A stretch of DNA of 64,000 nucleotides from Argyresthia goedartella (GCA_949825045.1 OX463818.1:24754906-24818905), one strand, 5' to 3'. Numbered from the stretch's first letter, positions 10,854-21,869 are shown. The notes: a model not told the origin generated them from the letters alone. Program-made: numbers and translations.

Positions 10854-11050
10854 GTTAAGGGCTAATCGGTCACACCTCTGATATGTATGTCATCATCATC
10901 ATCAATCAGCCCATATTTACACATTGCTGGGCCAAGGTGTCCAGAAATTATTATTTTTTCGATTTTCGCTACATAATACAAATACAAATATCTATAGTAA
11001 TCCACTAGATTATGATGCTTTCAGATTACCCAGGCATGGGGAGAAGAAGT
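10854..11050. repeat. dispersed-repeat scraps, no gene
   Basis: Around 10892-10940 the sequence CATCATCATCATCAATCAGC followed by TTGCTGGGCCAAGG resembles the CAGCCC...CTGCTGGGC end of repeats common in Lepidoptera. This is from memory of the motif, not a search. Confidence 0.4.
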
Positions 11051-12932
11051 TGGAACCTCTTTGTTTTGAATAGTTTATGAAGAGAGCCGAAGAACGAATT
11101 GAACATTGCCCTAAATATTTTTGGAGTTATATAAAAACTAAATTTTCTTCAAATGCTTTATAATGGTAAATCCTCTTCAGATTGTCATTCAATCAGTAAT
11201 TTATTTAATGAATATTTTAATTCTGTCTTTGTAAAGGATACTAATGACAGTTAAATGGATCCCATTTTTGGTTTGGATTATAGTTCATCCGATGCTCCGA
11301 TAGATATTTCGTCAGTAAGAATTACCCGTAAACTAATCTTGAGACATTAAGATAAAGTAGATGTTAGTAAGGAAGCAGGTCACGATGGGATTCATCCCAT
11401 TTTTATCTCGAAATGCTCGTCCTCAATTTCCATACCGCTTACTTCATCTTTAAAAAGTCACTAAATGAGGGATGTTTTCCAAATATTTGGAAAACCGCAA
11501 TAGTAACGCCAATACATAAGGGAGGTGAGAGGTGTGACGTAAAACAGTTCAGGCCTATATCAAAATTATGTACATTTGGTAAAATATTCGAAAAACTTGT
11601 AACACAAGAACTATCTCAATCACTATCACGTCACATCTCTCAATTCCAACATGGTTTTTTTAAGGGTCGTAGTGTCGACACAAACTTAGTCACTTTTACA
11701 GATTTCGCAATTAATGCTATGGACGCTGTATGTCAGGTTGATACCGTTTATACCGATGTTTCAAAAGCATTTGATAAAATTAATCATAACACACTCCTTT
11801 CCAAACTTCTGAAGATCGGTATACATGGTGATCTGTTTAGATGGTTGAAGTCCTACATTAGCAACAGAAGTCAAGCTGTCTCACTATAAGGATACACATC
11901 TGACTATCTCTCCATTGGCTCTGGCGTACCCCAGGGTTCCCATTTGGGCCCATTTTTGTTTACTCTATACATTAATGATATCATGAATATTTTTTCAGAC
12001 TCATGTCATTTGGTATACGCGGACGATACTAAGGTTTTTAAAGTAGTCTCAACCCCAGAAGACTGCACTTTACTTCAATCTGATCTAAACATTTTCACAC
12101 CTTATTGTGCCCGTAATCAGATATAGATAAATGTTATACGATAACATTTACCTGGAAATTTAATCCAGTATTAGCTGATTACAACCTCAATGGTATTCAA
12201 TTGAAAAGGGTAACGCAGATTAGGGACCTGGGGGTGCTGCTTGATTCTAAACTTCATTTCAATATACATATCGACCATATCATCGCTCGAGCCTACCAAA
12301 AACTTGGTTTGATTCTGCGTCTATCAAAACCCTTTAAGCGAGCAAAAACCATCATAACGCTATACTACGCATATGTGCGTAGTATTTTAGAATTTGGTTG
12401 TGTAGTGTGGAATCCCCACTATGCGGTACACGTTGCTCGTCTTGAGAAGATTCAGAATATATTTTTAAAATCATTAGACTACAGGACCGGCACTAACTAT
12501 AATGATTATAAAAGGCTGTGTGATAAGTTCAATATTGCCTCCCTAGAAAGCAGACGCACTTTTTTGGATGCCTCATTCCTATATAAATTATTAAATGACC
12601 ATATAGATTCGGCATGTTTACTTGAGAAGGTAAACTTTTTTGTTAACCGCATCTCCTCACGTTCAAAGAAAACATTTTATTCTACCCTATGTAGCACAAA
12701 CTATGCAAAAACACATTCTTTCGACGATCTTTCGAAACTTATAACAAAAAACTCACTTCCTAGCTATAAAAGACAAATAAAAGAAATTCTATTTAGGTAA
12801 CTTAACTATACATTCTCGAATATTTTCACAACACGGTATAAATCCAATTAATGGTACTCCAGGTCTTTATGTAAATAGTCAATCAATCCATGTTTAGTAA
12901 GTGACACCTGAATAAAATAAAATAAAATAAGA
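11051..12932 (+). mobile_element. LINE E, 5'-truncated non-LTR element
   Basis: Begins somewhere in the linker region (readable from about 11090, CPKYFWSYIKTKF) and ends in CTGAATAAAATAAAATAAAA at about 12908-12928, a tail of AATAA repeats. Family not assigned; the RT resembles CR1/Jockey-group enzymes. Confidence 0.75.
11090..12800 (+). pseudogene. LINE E reverse transcriptase with several stops
   Basis: RT domains in order: FRPISKLCTFGKIFEKLV at about 11551, VYTDVSKAFDKINHNTLL at about 11755, GSGVPQGSHLGPFLFTLY at about 11920, LVYADDTKVF at about 12010, and a C-terminal region (RDLGVLLDSKLHF, YAYVRSILEFGCVVWNPHY) at 12201-12800. Stops at 11887 and 12124 and frameshifts near 11240-11350 and 12130-12200 break the frame. 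The YADD catalytic pair itself is preserved. Confidence 0.85.
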
Positions 12933-13689
12933 CCTCTCAAAAATTGCATAAGTTGTAAATTAACGTAAAAATATAAAAAAAAATATCTTGAGGATTCTAC
13001 CGGCATTTTTTATTTTTCAAAAAATCACTGGTTTAACCCATAACGTCTATTCTATTTAATTCACATTATTCCCATTTTATTTTATAATTAAAATGATACT
13101 ATTAAGTTACGTTACGATTTGCAGGCAACGGCAGGTTGTTTCCAGCGAGGAATTAGTTTGGATCGAACTCGCGAAATTCATGACTTGTTTTGACTTATTT
13201 TTCTCAAATTTTCTTCTTCTACGATGAGGCAGTTCGTCTCATTTCTATTGCGATTTTCTTACTGTTAGGTGTCGCTCCGCAGTTCCTTGTGATAAAATTT
13301 GTATTTTTGTTAAATACAATAATGGGTTCAAGACGAAGTGACACTACTTGTGCTATATTTGGACCATATAAAGAACTTGTCGATGGCCAGTTACCAGTGA
13401 TAAGCGACGTTATCAAATCCATTTTGTTTACTAAAACGGTCAAGTGCGAGTCGAACTCGCGCACGAAGTTTCCGGTGGTTTCCGTACCACCGTTGGTGAA
13501 CTCACTCCACACCGGATGGTGTGGAGTGAATTCAACAAACAAAAAAAAATTGCTACGAAAGCAAAGTGACGTGTTTTTTGGAATCGTTGAACAAAATCTT
13601 CGATATTGCTGCTTGTAAGTGCACTTCGTTTATCATTTGTTCCTTCATAAGTTCCTATTGCTGAAAGACTTTTTACTGGACCAAAGAAG
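12933..13689. repeat. non-coding repeat region with hairpins
   Basis: No gene that I can support, although a 142-codon open frame exists at 13190-13618. The segment at 13440-13500 (GTCAAGTGCGAGTCGAACTC...) includes a B-box-like motif in reverse and resembles a repeat widespread in Lepidoptera. Two hairpins stand out: GGTGG/CCACC arms at about 13471-13488 and 12-bp arms TCACTCCACACC/GGTGTGGAGTGA around 13502-13529. Confidence 0.4.
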
Positions 13690-13785
13690 TGATGGAATCA
13701 CCAAGCTAAAACTTAAAAACCGACTTCAAGTTCAAGAGCTATTTCTTCCACCCCGGTCGGGATGCCAATGAAGACTATTATTACT
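13690..13785 (+). repeat. GAAGTCGGTT-type dispersed repeat, left part
   Basis: Contains ACCGACTTCAAGTTCAAGAG and CCCCGGTCGGGATGCCAATG, matching the intact copy at about 50793-50893. It is interrupted by the LINE C insertion and continues at 14507-14752, ending GAAGTCGGTTGAAAA. The two ends ACCGACTTC and GAAGTCGGT are inverted repeats of each other. Element class is not resolved. Confidence 0.6.
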
Positions 13786-14506
13786 TTCATATTGTGATGT
13801 CCTATGGTGTCTTATTGTGGGGGAAAGCAGCGGATATTCAAACTATTTTTATTTTACAGAAAAGAGCTATTGAAGCAATTTATAATTTAAAACAAACAGA
13901 CTCCTTAAGAGAGCTTTTTAAAGAAATTGACATACTAACAGTAGCTTGTCAATTTATTTTCTGAAATACAATGTATGTACGCAAGAACCTTACAACGTTT
14001 TCCAAACTTAGCGATAGCTGTAATGTTAACCTAAGAAATAATCACAGACTATGTGCGCCCCGATTTAGACTCGCGAAGGTTAGCAATTCTTTCAAGGGTC
14101 AGTGCATTCTCTACTACAATAAGATACCTCTGGAGATTTTGAAATTGCCATTTGAGCAATTTAAAAAGCATGTTAAAGCGACTTTGTCGAAAAAGGGATA
14201 TTACATTGTTCAAGATTACTTCAATGACAGGACTGTATGGGGGTTAATCTGGGTCAACACAGACCTTGCTGTTAATAATTTTGTAATTATTTATTCTTGC
14301 TTATTAATCATAACAATAAACATTTTCATATTTGTATTAGTTAAGCACAACCTATTTTTAAAATAGTTCTAAAAATAAATCTGTGGGAGTTTCTACGCCC
14401 ATCTTCTCCCACAGTGGTCCAATGTAGAGAAGAGGCAAAATAATGACGTTTGCTAAGTATGTGTAAATATTTACAGTAATAAAGTACTTTGACTTTGACT
14501 TTGACT
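13786..14506 (+). mobile_element. LINE C, 5'-truncated copy
   Basis: Only the RT C-terminus (SYGVLLWGKAADIQTIFILQ, an early stop at 13961, then MYVRKNLTTFSKLSDSCNVN to 14250) and the complete 3' UTR are present. The UTR hairpin is at 14381-14414 and the tail is three to four TTGACT repeats (14486-14506). ACTAT at the left edge and again after the tail may be the target-site duplication. Confidence 0.85.
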
Positions 14507-14752
14507 ATGTACATGAAAAGTTCTCATCAAAACTTTTGCTGCACGGAACCACAAACCAAAACTTCATATGTGTATATATTTTTTGTATTTGATGTTTTTT
14601 TTCAAAAAGCGCTTAATTAATTTTAATAAAATTTATATGTGAGCACTTCTGAATTATGACGTACCAATCAAAACAAGAATCATCAAAATAATCGTGTAAC
14701 AAACAAAAAAAAGAGACGAATTGAGATCCTCCTTTATGAAGTCGGTTGAAAA
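14507..14752 (+). repeat. GAAGTCGGTT-type dispersed repeat, right part
   Basis: Matches 50894-51160 (ATGAAAAG, TCATCAAAACTTT, GCTGCACGGAACCACAAAC) and ends in GAAGTCGGTTGAAAA. It is the continuation of 13690-13785. Confidence 0.6.
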
Positions 14753-15430
14753 TGGCAATAAGCGGTATAGACACAAAAGAAACGGCAAGACTTTTAAAGA
14801 AACATCAGAGACTAGAACATTTTAAGCAGATAGAGCAGGCATGTTTACCAAGTAATTACATCACAAGAAACCAATCCTGTTGCGGTGCGCGAGTTGCCGC
14901 CCCGACCACAGTCGCCTGTAACAGAGCTCTCTCCGAATAGTGACGTGTTTGTAAATGAGTAAATGAGACTCCATCTACTTCATTGAGTCGGAACACTCTG
15001 ACGCTGCCAACAGTAGCTAAGGTATGTGATCGGTATGGACTATCAACGTGATCTGCGGCTGCGGTCGCTTTGGCTGTCTTAGCTGACATAGGATTGGTAT
15101 CTTCCGAAGATCTAAGTCTTGTTATTGATAAGAATAAAATTCATAAAGCTGTTAAAAAGCACGGACCAAGGCCAGAAAAAATGTTGATGTTATTGTAGTT
15201 AAAAGAACTTACTTTTTTTGGATAAAAGGACAAAACACTCATAAACGATAAAATAGGTGATCGGTACCATCGCAGAGACCACCCCTGTCCCTATTTTAGT
15301 AAAAACAACATAGTTTTGTAGAAAGAGTCCGTCGCCGAGTAAGATCGTACTAAGAGCCCTAAGCCCTAAACCTTTGCTGAGGGGTAACAAGATGAGATGA
15401 TGATGATGTAAACTTGTAAATGATGTGAAG
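14753..15430. other. no recognised gene
   Basis: Short open frames exist on both strands (for example 14746-14940 plus, and a plus-strand frame at 15085-15198 reading GLVSSEDLSLVIDKNKIHKA), but none matches a family I know. It lies downstream of chitinase exon 5, where exon 6 would be expected. I could not find the expected GH18 continuation (a Met-Ala/Thr-Tyr-Asp strand). Confidence 0.4.
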
Positions 15431-15436
15431 ACTTAC

Positions 15437-15564
15437 TCAGAAACGTTAGAGAGGAGGTAGGGCAGGTCAATGGCTGACTGCGTGACGGCGACAGTTGCGG
15501 TCAGAGAAAATCCGTAACTCTCAAACGCTTCCTTCAGGTCTTGCAACAGATAGACGAATCTCTC
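15437..15564 (-). CDS. GH18 chitinase-like gene, exon 5
   Basis: Glycoside hydrolase family 18 proteins hydrolyse or bind chitin. This exon encodes ERFVYLLQDLKEAFESYGFS and LTATVAVTQSAIDLPYLLSN, the helix and strand that follow the catalytic strand in the TIM barrel. An AG acceptor lies at 15565-15566 after a pyrimidine tract (TTATTGTTACAG), and the donor GTAAGT follows at 15436. It enters in phase 0, matching exon 4, and leaves in phase 2. The next exon, which should carry the conserved Tyr-Asp strand, was not found, so the gene is cut short in this window or continues beyond it. Confidence 0.85.
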
Positions 15565-15926
15565 CTGTAACAATAGAATGACATATGTTTGATGAAGAAA
15601 TAGGTGAAAGAAAATATTTTTCCATTTATTAACTTCCCATGGTTTGTCGTTTTCGAGGTATTGCTTATACCAAAAAATGAGACCAACTTTGTGTCCCAAC
15701 TAAGGCTTACCTCAGAGGGATCAGGACTTTTAGTTTTTTTGTCTCATTAGTAGTCTAAACAAAGTTCCGAAATCAAACCCTGTTGTGCACTCACTTACTA
15801 AGTCAATAGTCGGAGTAACATACTGATATTCTGAAAAGTAGATCAAGAGTCGATTTTCGGGATTTTAAGAAGTCAGGTAAGGCTATACTTTTAAGTACTC
15901 TCGCTTAAATACAATTTTTTCCTTAC

Positions 15927-16058
15927 CCTGTCAGACTCAATTCCGTTTCTCTGGTTGGGGTACTCCCAATCCATGTCAAAGCCATCGAAGCCGGTCTCGT
16001 CAAGGTAAGTGACGACGTTCTGAACATAGTTAGCCCTCAGGGTGTCGTCGTTCATGAC
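15927..16058 (-). CDS. GH18 chitinase-like gene, exon 4 with catalytic motif
   Basis: Encodes 44 residues, VMNDDTLRANYVQNVVTYLD followed by ETGFDGFDMDWEYPNQRNG. DGFDMDWE is the GH18 DxxDxDxE motif; its Glu is the proton donor and all three Asp are present, so this segment would be catalytically competent. The acceptor reads TTTTTCTCCCTAG and the donor GTAAGG. Start and end are both phase 0, matching exon 3 upstream and exon 5 downstream. This is the strongest evidence for a real host gene among the transposons. Confidence 0.92.
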
Positions 16059-16646
16059 CTAGGGAGAAAAATAAGTATTTAAGTGAAATAAAAAGAATAA
16101 ATTCCTGTGCTGATCAAAGCACCATACATAGTCTAAGCGCCCCTCTAGTGACAGATGCTGCCGTATTCTAGTGAATGTCGCAAAAATGGTAGCGATCTGT
16201 TAAGGGGATCAGGCGCGAGTTATTTCAGTTGATAACCTGGAAACTATTCACTGATTGTTCTTCCAGGCTCATTGACTTTCATCATCTGGGCTGTGGCGTC
16301 ATCATGTATTGACCAATGAATGATCAACCTTGTAAAGGAGGAATTATTTTTTCCAGAATTCAAATGGAATAGTATATACATGAACGCATGTAAAGCAGAG
16401 GCTCGACAGATGAAACGCGAGTAAGCACAAATATTGGGCCAATTTTGACTTTAGATGAAAATGTTTTATAGAACGTCAAAGTTTACTCTGGTAAACCATT
16501 CCGCATGGAAAAGACGCCATTGCCGAGCCCGCCCGTAGTGCCGAAAAAATTCGGAGGAGTCATGGCGGCGTGCGAAAATAATTTGTCAACTCATGTTGCA
16601 TCTGTCGGGCCTTTCTGTAAACTGGTGCTCAAAGCACAGTACTTAC
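16059..16646 (-). other. intron 3 of the chitinase-like gene
   Basis: Between donor GTAAGT (after 16647) and acceptor TAG before 16058. I see no recognisable element in it. Confidence 0.6.
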
Positions 16647-16747
16647 AGCTGAGAAGTTCTCTGATCCCACGTTCCACCCACCGGCAGCAAGGACGAGTTT
16701 TACGTCGGGGTAGTTATTTTTCAGCTCAATGAAATCTTCCACTTTGC
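16647..16747 (-). CDS. GH18 chitinase-like gene, exon 3
   Basis: Encodes KVEDFIELKNNYPDVKLVLA followed by AGGWNVGSENFSA, the GH18 strand with the conserved Gly-Gly-Trp (often GGW-x-x-GS) that precedes the catalytic strand. The acceptor is TTGATTTTCAG, the first two bases (GC) complete a split codon so it needs a phase-1 partner, and the donor is GTAAGT with phase 0. The upstream exon 2 copies leave in phase 0 in their main frame, so a direct exon 2 to 3 junction is out of frame unless exon 2 is read in its shifted frame. Confidence 0.88.
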
Positions 16748-17222
16748 CTGAAAATCAATTTTATTAGGTTTTTTGTGGCGTACAGTATTTTTAGTAGCTT
16801 AGTCATGCGGTGACAAACGTAGATAAGTACATAAATGTATAGCACTTATGGTTCTTTTGAAAAACAGCTACTTTCATCGTCAATATATACCCCAGCGATT
16901 TTCCGAAATAGCCCCTTGGAAAAACATTGTCGAAGGAAACTCTCCAAATTTATATACATATAATACATTGTATATACATATAATACAACAGTAATGGCTG
17001 GAAATTGAGCAATAATAGATGGACGAGTGAGTTTCACCGCCGAGCCGCAGGTGAAGCCCTTTAAGAGTCATGGACATTGGAGTCCATCTATTGCACTGTT
17101 GGCCAAGACATTACATTGTGATTTTAGAATTGAATTAGGCTTGGAACTCCGCCTAGTAGAGAGAGAATTAAATAGAATTTGATATATATATAGCCTCCCA
17201 CTACACTAGCGCAATGATCTTT

Positions 17223-17347
17223 GGATCTTTGGCACCTTGGGTTTGCTGGAAGAGATCTCTATTTAGAGATAAGCATGCCTTTGTAGATGTCCTTTCTGTT
17301 TATTATATCTTATGTTGTTTTATGTGCAATAAATATATACGAAATAC
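17223..17347 (+). mobile_element. 125-bp RTE-like 3' end fragment with 7-bp target duplication
   Basis: Contains CTGGAAGAGATCTCTATTTA and GTGCAATAAATATATACG, reminiscent of 3' ends of RTE-type elements in Lepidoptera. It is flanked by GATCTTT at 17216-17222 and 17348-17354. The duplicated copies of this region (near 38080 and 44650) have a single GATCTTT and no insert, so they carry the empty site. It sits in intron 2 of the chitinase-like gene. Confidence 0.7.
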
Positions 17348-17870
17348 GATCTTTTGAGATTAGGTGCCATTCACAGCACACTTCAGCATGCGGCATGCAC
17401 ACGCTATGTTGGTCAAAACCATTGGACACAAAGCGCCATTGATAGATATCTGACAGAACCATTACAAAACAAGCCAACAATGTTTTTTCCTCCTTCTAAC
17501 CCCAAAATAGCATCCTTGCCGCCTGATTTTGGGTTCTCAGGCGGAAAAATTCTTTCTGTCCTTTGAACCAGGCCAGAAATATTATTGTTGTCCAGGTTAA
17601 AAATTCATTATTTTGGAACCCCCATTACAGACCATCTTTCGCCACATTTCCGAGCAGTGGGCGTGAAAATAATATGGTCTCTTTTTCTCAAGGATAACTT
17701 CAAAGTTTAGGTATTTATGGACATTTCGCTCTATCGCGATCACTGATCTTAATACACGGTGCAGCAAAACAATACATACACATAGGGTACATAATTTGTC
17801 TGAAAAGGTCTGAAAGTAGTGATTTCAAATTACAACAAATTTTATTTTCGGTTTTGAACAGGTCACTTAC

Positions 17871-17998
17871 TGCTCTTGCCATCAACAACAGAAGTTTCAG
17901 TGAACACAACTCTGAGGGCACGGCCAAGTCGGAAGCGCCGAAGTTGCCGAATCCTCCCCTGCCGTTGGACCAGGCACCCCAGTAGCAGGTTACCACGC
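17871..17998 (-). CDS. GH18 chitinase-like gene, exon 2, copy A
   Basis: Encodes VVTCYWGAWSNGRGGFGNFG then ASDLAVPSELC, the first barrel strand of a GH18 protein. The two Cys (CYW and ELC) are the pair that normally form the first disulfide. The acceptor is TTTTTACCAG; the leading GC joins the final G of the signal-peptide exon to make a Gly codon, so exon 1 to 2 is in phase. After ELC the main frame turns into an unlikely Leu-rich stretch and ends in phase 0. The neighbouring frame reads VVFTETSVVDGKS and ends in phase 1, which is what exon 3 needs. I infer a small frameshift near the second Cys. Confidence 0.75.
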
Positions 17999-18017
17999 CT
18001 GGTAAAAAAAAACAAAA

Positions 18018-18908
18018 CAAAAAGTATTCAAAAAACAGGTTCTTCTATAGCTCATACTCTACTCCATATCTGTGAAATCAATCAGTACAGCTAGTATGTA
18101 CTTGATAAAATCACGTGTCCCTGAATGACCAACCAACTATACAACATGTTGATTTTAGTAAGGTTAGTGGAGACTTCAGATTATTAATCTACCCTGCTCC
18201 AATGCCAAGGCAAACAATGTTTTTTTTGCACCCTAAATTTGTAGTTAATTTTCTATCACTTGTTTATAAATAAATGATCCCAAAAGCTTTCAAATTGATG
18301 AGATGTATGATGTTCGGCAACTTCAAATTTACCGTGACTAATCAGGGCGCACGAGCTGTCATTTAAAGCGACAGTAATTTGTAGTTTGAATTTAGAAGGA
18401 ATCAGGATATGTCAATAGATACACAGTCGAGCTTCAGGCTCTATATAAGACGCCGTCAAATACTCAGCGCTATTCCTCTTGACATCGCAAATCCCGAAAA
18501 TAATAATAATAAATAAATGTACGTTAATATCCCCACCGAAGGGCACATGCCTTTACCCGGATACGAGTGAGATCAGGCCATACCCCATCACCCTGGATCA
18601 GAGGAGGAGTTTGAAGACACAAGTTAAATTAATAAATAAAAAAAAAAATGTAACGAACACATCCATTTCCTTCAATGTTTGAATAGGATATCTAAGATAA
18701 TGGGGTTGGCAACTATCAAAGTGGCGCTAGTATCGGTTGGTTCCCCTAACGTTAAAGTCACGCTTCTGTGTTACCAGTACAGTGTGTTCAATCGCCAGTC
18801 ATGTGCTGTATATTGTAAAACACCGCTGCCAAAAATACAAAATTAAGTTGTATAGTAGTAATTACATGACATTATATCATATACACGAAAAATTACTTTA
18901 TTAAATGT
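18018..18908. other. intronic/intergenic DNA, no gene
   Basis: Part of the presumed intron 1 on the minus strand. It holds an A-rich run at about 18637-18650 and a TATATAAG at 18440 that I do not treat as a promoter. LINE A begins at about 18909. The whole stretch is repeated at 38745-39634 and 45315-46204. Confidence 0.5.
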
Positions 18909-19840
18909 GTGCAAGTCATTACTTGTGATAGCGTGCGAATTGCTTGTGTTTTGTTGACTATGTGTAATCACTCGGCGCTAGTGTTCAGTGTGTATATGCC
19001 TACAGACGATCCAGAGCACCTGCTAGAATTCACGGAATGCCTGAGTGAGATCAATGCAATAGTGGAAGGTAACAATGTTGAATCGGTGTACATCTTAGGT
19101 GATCTTAATGCCCATCCACATACTTTGTTTTGTAGAGAGATGATGGAGTATTGCTCAGATCAAAAATGGATATGTGCGGACTTTGAAAAATTGGGAATTG
19201 GCTCGGGCACATACACTTATGTGAGTGAGGCCAATGGGTCTAAAAGATGGTTGGACCACTGCCTAGCGACAGCATCGGCCTATAGTACGATTGTCGATGT
19301 TGAGGTGCACTATGATGTAGTATGGTCAGACCATTATCCGATATTTTTTGAATGCAATCTAAATCTTATAAAATTGAAATCTTTAAATTATCCTATCAAT
19401 GTTGCAATGAACAATGTTCGATGGGAAACAAGAAAGCCGAGGAAATTAAAATCTATGCAGAATCCTGCCACCGAAATTTAAGTCTTATTGTTTTGCCACC
19501 AGAACTTGAGGAATGTTGTGATACCATCTGTGATAATGTAGACCATAGGAAGTTAGTAGATAGTATGTATAGTCAAATTGTATTAGCATTAAGTGAGGCC
19601 GCTGTACTTAGTAGTAATAGTCGTAGACAGAATAATCATAATAATAAAAAAGAAAAAGGTGACAGGTTGGAACAAGCATGTAGGAGAGGCTCATGCCAAT
19701 GCGCGAAGTAAGTTTAAGCAATGGCTTTCATACGGGAGGCCGGCGTCAGGTCCTTTTTACTTGGAGATGTGCCTAAGCAGAAAAGTTTTTAAGTCTAAGC
19801 TAAAGTGGTGCCAGAATAACCAAGAGCAAATAACCATGGG
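18909..19840 (+). pseudogene. LINE A, part 1: AP-endonuclease end and linker
   Basis: 5'-truncated non-LTR element. The endonuclease lacks its N-terminal Asn/Glu motifs but keeps YILGDLNAHP (Asp and Asn) and VVWSDHYPIF (Asp-His pair). One frameshift near 19425 and another in the A-run near 19650 separate three open pieces: 18909-19481, then GNKKAEEIKIYAESC onward, then VTGWNKHVGEAHANARSKFK. The element is split at 19840 by the BEL/Pao insertion and continues at 27192 with HHKENDFSKFWKATNKLNTK. Confidence 0.8.
19836..19840. repeat. target-site duplication (left) of the BEL/Pao element
   Basis: ATGGG here and at 27192-27196 flanks the two LTRs, giving a 5-bp target duplication. Confidence 0.9.
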
Positions 19841-20388
19841 TGTTCAGGCTTCTCGGCACCTAATGACCTCGTAGGGGCCCATCAGCTACGAGGTAGCGTA
19901 GCGATCAGTTGCCAAGAAGTGTGAACGTCGGCGATTCACCGAGCTAAAATGATTGGGTTCGATCTAACCTGGTCTGTGCTTCGGTCCCGTCAACCTCCTG
20001 TCTCTCTGCAAGGCCCGGGTGCACCCTAGGCTCTTCTTGGTAGACAGGTTCTTCAGCCAACCTCCTGTGTGACTGGCGGGCCAGCCTCGATCAGCACAGT
20101 GTTCCAACACAGGTTATGTTACGTGGTAAAAAACCAATCGGCCACGTAAATGCGAACTTTATCTGGTTCGGGGAACCACAACACACTCAGCTATATAGAC
20201 AATCCTGAGGGAACCTCGAATACATTCCAGATGGACTGCGATTTAATTTCAATACCCTATCCAAAACGCGTTTACATTGCGAGAGCTTTCGTCAGTCAGT
20301 TGTCAAAAAACTGCAAGGTTGGCAGCAACGTCAAATTCAAAATGGCCGTTCCGAAACCATCGATCGAATATCGATTTGGAATCGAACA
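19841..20388 (-). repeat. BEL/Pao 3' LTR (548 bp)
   Basis: Plus-strand start TGTTCAGGCTTCTCGG and end GGAATCGAACA, so TG...CA ends in both readings. Same length as the other LTR, with three mismatches by eye (two near 20048-20051 and one at 20302), about 99.5% identity. In the coding direction (minus) this is the downstream LTR. Confidence 0.95.
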
Positions 20389-20420
20389 ATCACCCGCCCG
20401 GACAGGCACCCACCTGTCCC

Positions 20421-21869
20421 CTAATCTACGGGCAGCCGAGACAACGTTGCTACCGCTCGTTTTAGAACCGAGCCTCCTACTAGAACCTCCGCAGACCGGG
20501 GGGTCCCGTCCTTGCCAGGGAACAAGTTAACAATGCGCCCCCTGCGCCAACGTAGTGGCGGTAGGTTAGCATCCTTAACCAGAACGAGGTCACCAACACT
20601 AGGGGGGCTGGTTTTGTCAGTCCACTTAAGGCGCTGTTGTAAGATATGCAGATACTCGAGCGACCAACGCTTCCAGAAATTCTGAGTAAACTGCTGCAAC
20701 ATCTGATACCTTGACAACCGATACAATTTCACTCCCTCGAAGGGGTGCTCGGGCAACGCGTTAAGTGGCTGTCCTATCAAGAAATGGCCTGGGGTCAGAG
20801 CCTCCAGGTCATTTGGATCCGAGCTGAGCGGACACAACGGTCGCGAATTGAGAACGGCCTCGATCTTACAAAACAATGTCGCGAGCTCCTCAAAAGTCAG
20901 CGCGGTCTGACCTACTATACGCCCCAAGTGCGTCTTAGCTGACTTAACTACGGCCTCAAAAATCCCACTCCAGTGGGGGCAACTCGGTGGGCTGAAAGGT
21001 CCACTGTATACCCCGACGGGAGAGGGCCGTTCCAATATCCACTTTATTTACATTCAAAAAGTTGTCTATCTCTCGTAAGTATCGTTCCGCACCGACGTAG
21101 TTAGTGCCGTTATCAGAGCGGATCAAAGTCCCCTTCGAGAAACAAACCTATCCAAACAAGCAATGAAAGCCTCTGTCGAGAGATCAGCAACGAGCTCGAG
21201 ATGTACCGCCTTGGTGGATAAACAAACAAACACACATAGGTACGCCTTGTACTGCTTAGCGGTACGCAATCGTGAACTCTTCACCATAAACGGTCCGGCA
21301 AAATCCGTACCAACACCTGAAAACGGTCTGACCTCATTCACACGATCAGGGGGCAAGTCCCCCATGAGAGGTTGCATCGTGGCAGCCTTAAGTCGATAAC
21401 AAGGCATGCACCGAAACACGATGTTCCGTATGACACGGCGGGCAGATAAGATCCAAAACTCCCGCTGGAGCGTGGCCAACAACGCGTTACAGCCGGCATG
21501 CGCGTTTTTAATATGACGATCAGTCACCAGCAATTCAACTAACTGTCCCCCCTTGGGGAGCAGAAGTGGGTGACGAGCCGAATACGACAGATTCGCATTG
21601 CGCAATCTTCCTCCTACCCGAAGTAACCCGGTCGAATCAACAAAGGGGTTGAGACGCGCGACGGCTCCCTTCAATTTCGAACGTCCACTTCGTATAATCT
21701 CCAATTCTGCCCCAAACTTCGAGGACTGTACCAACCGGACCAAATTCAGTAGCGACTCGTTTCGCTCTGCCGGAGTCAGAATAGGGTTCAACGTTCGCTG
21801 ATCGCGAGGAGTACGACAGTTTCGAGCGAATCTCCTAATCCAAGTGGACACGTTTATCAACTTGTCAAG
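20421..21869 (-). pseudogene. BEL/Pao integrase region of pol
   Basis: An in-frame TAA (21870-21872) separates this from RT/RNase H; the frame is otherwise the same. The zinc-binding N-terminus shows HIKNAHAGCNALLATLQREF and CMPCYRLK (H-H-C-C pattern). The catalytic core has GVGTDFAGPF with the first Asp. A frameshift after FVSRRG puts the second Asp (LIRSDNGTNYVGA, about 21115) in another frame. The original frame returns by FSPPSCPHW, and the catalytic Glu is in SGIFEAVVKSAK. The C-terminal part (SVGDLVLVKDANLPPLRWRR) is intact up to a stop at 20421. Confidence 0.88.

Noticed and set aside
13190..13618. 142-codon plus-strand ORF
   Set aside because: It runs through hairpins and a dispersed-repeat motif and shows no family similarity.
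15199..15390. Possible chitinase exon 6 with acceptor CCCCTCAG and donor GTAAGT
   Set aside because: The encoded residues do not resemble the GH18 strand expected after exon 5, and the phase fit alone is not enough.
18436..18475. TATATAAG followed by CTCAGCGC, like a core promoter on the plus strand
   Set aside because: No gene or transcript start can be supported downstream before LINE A, and the context is intron 1 of the minus-strand gene. The two copies (near 39170 and 45740) are just array duplicates.
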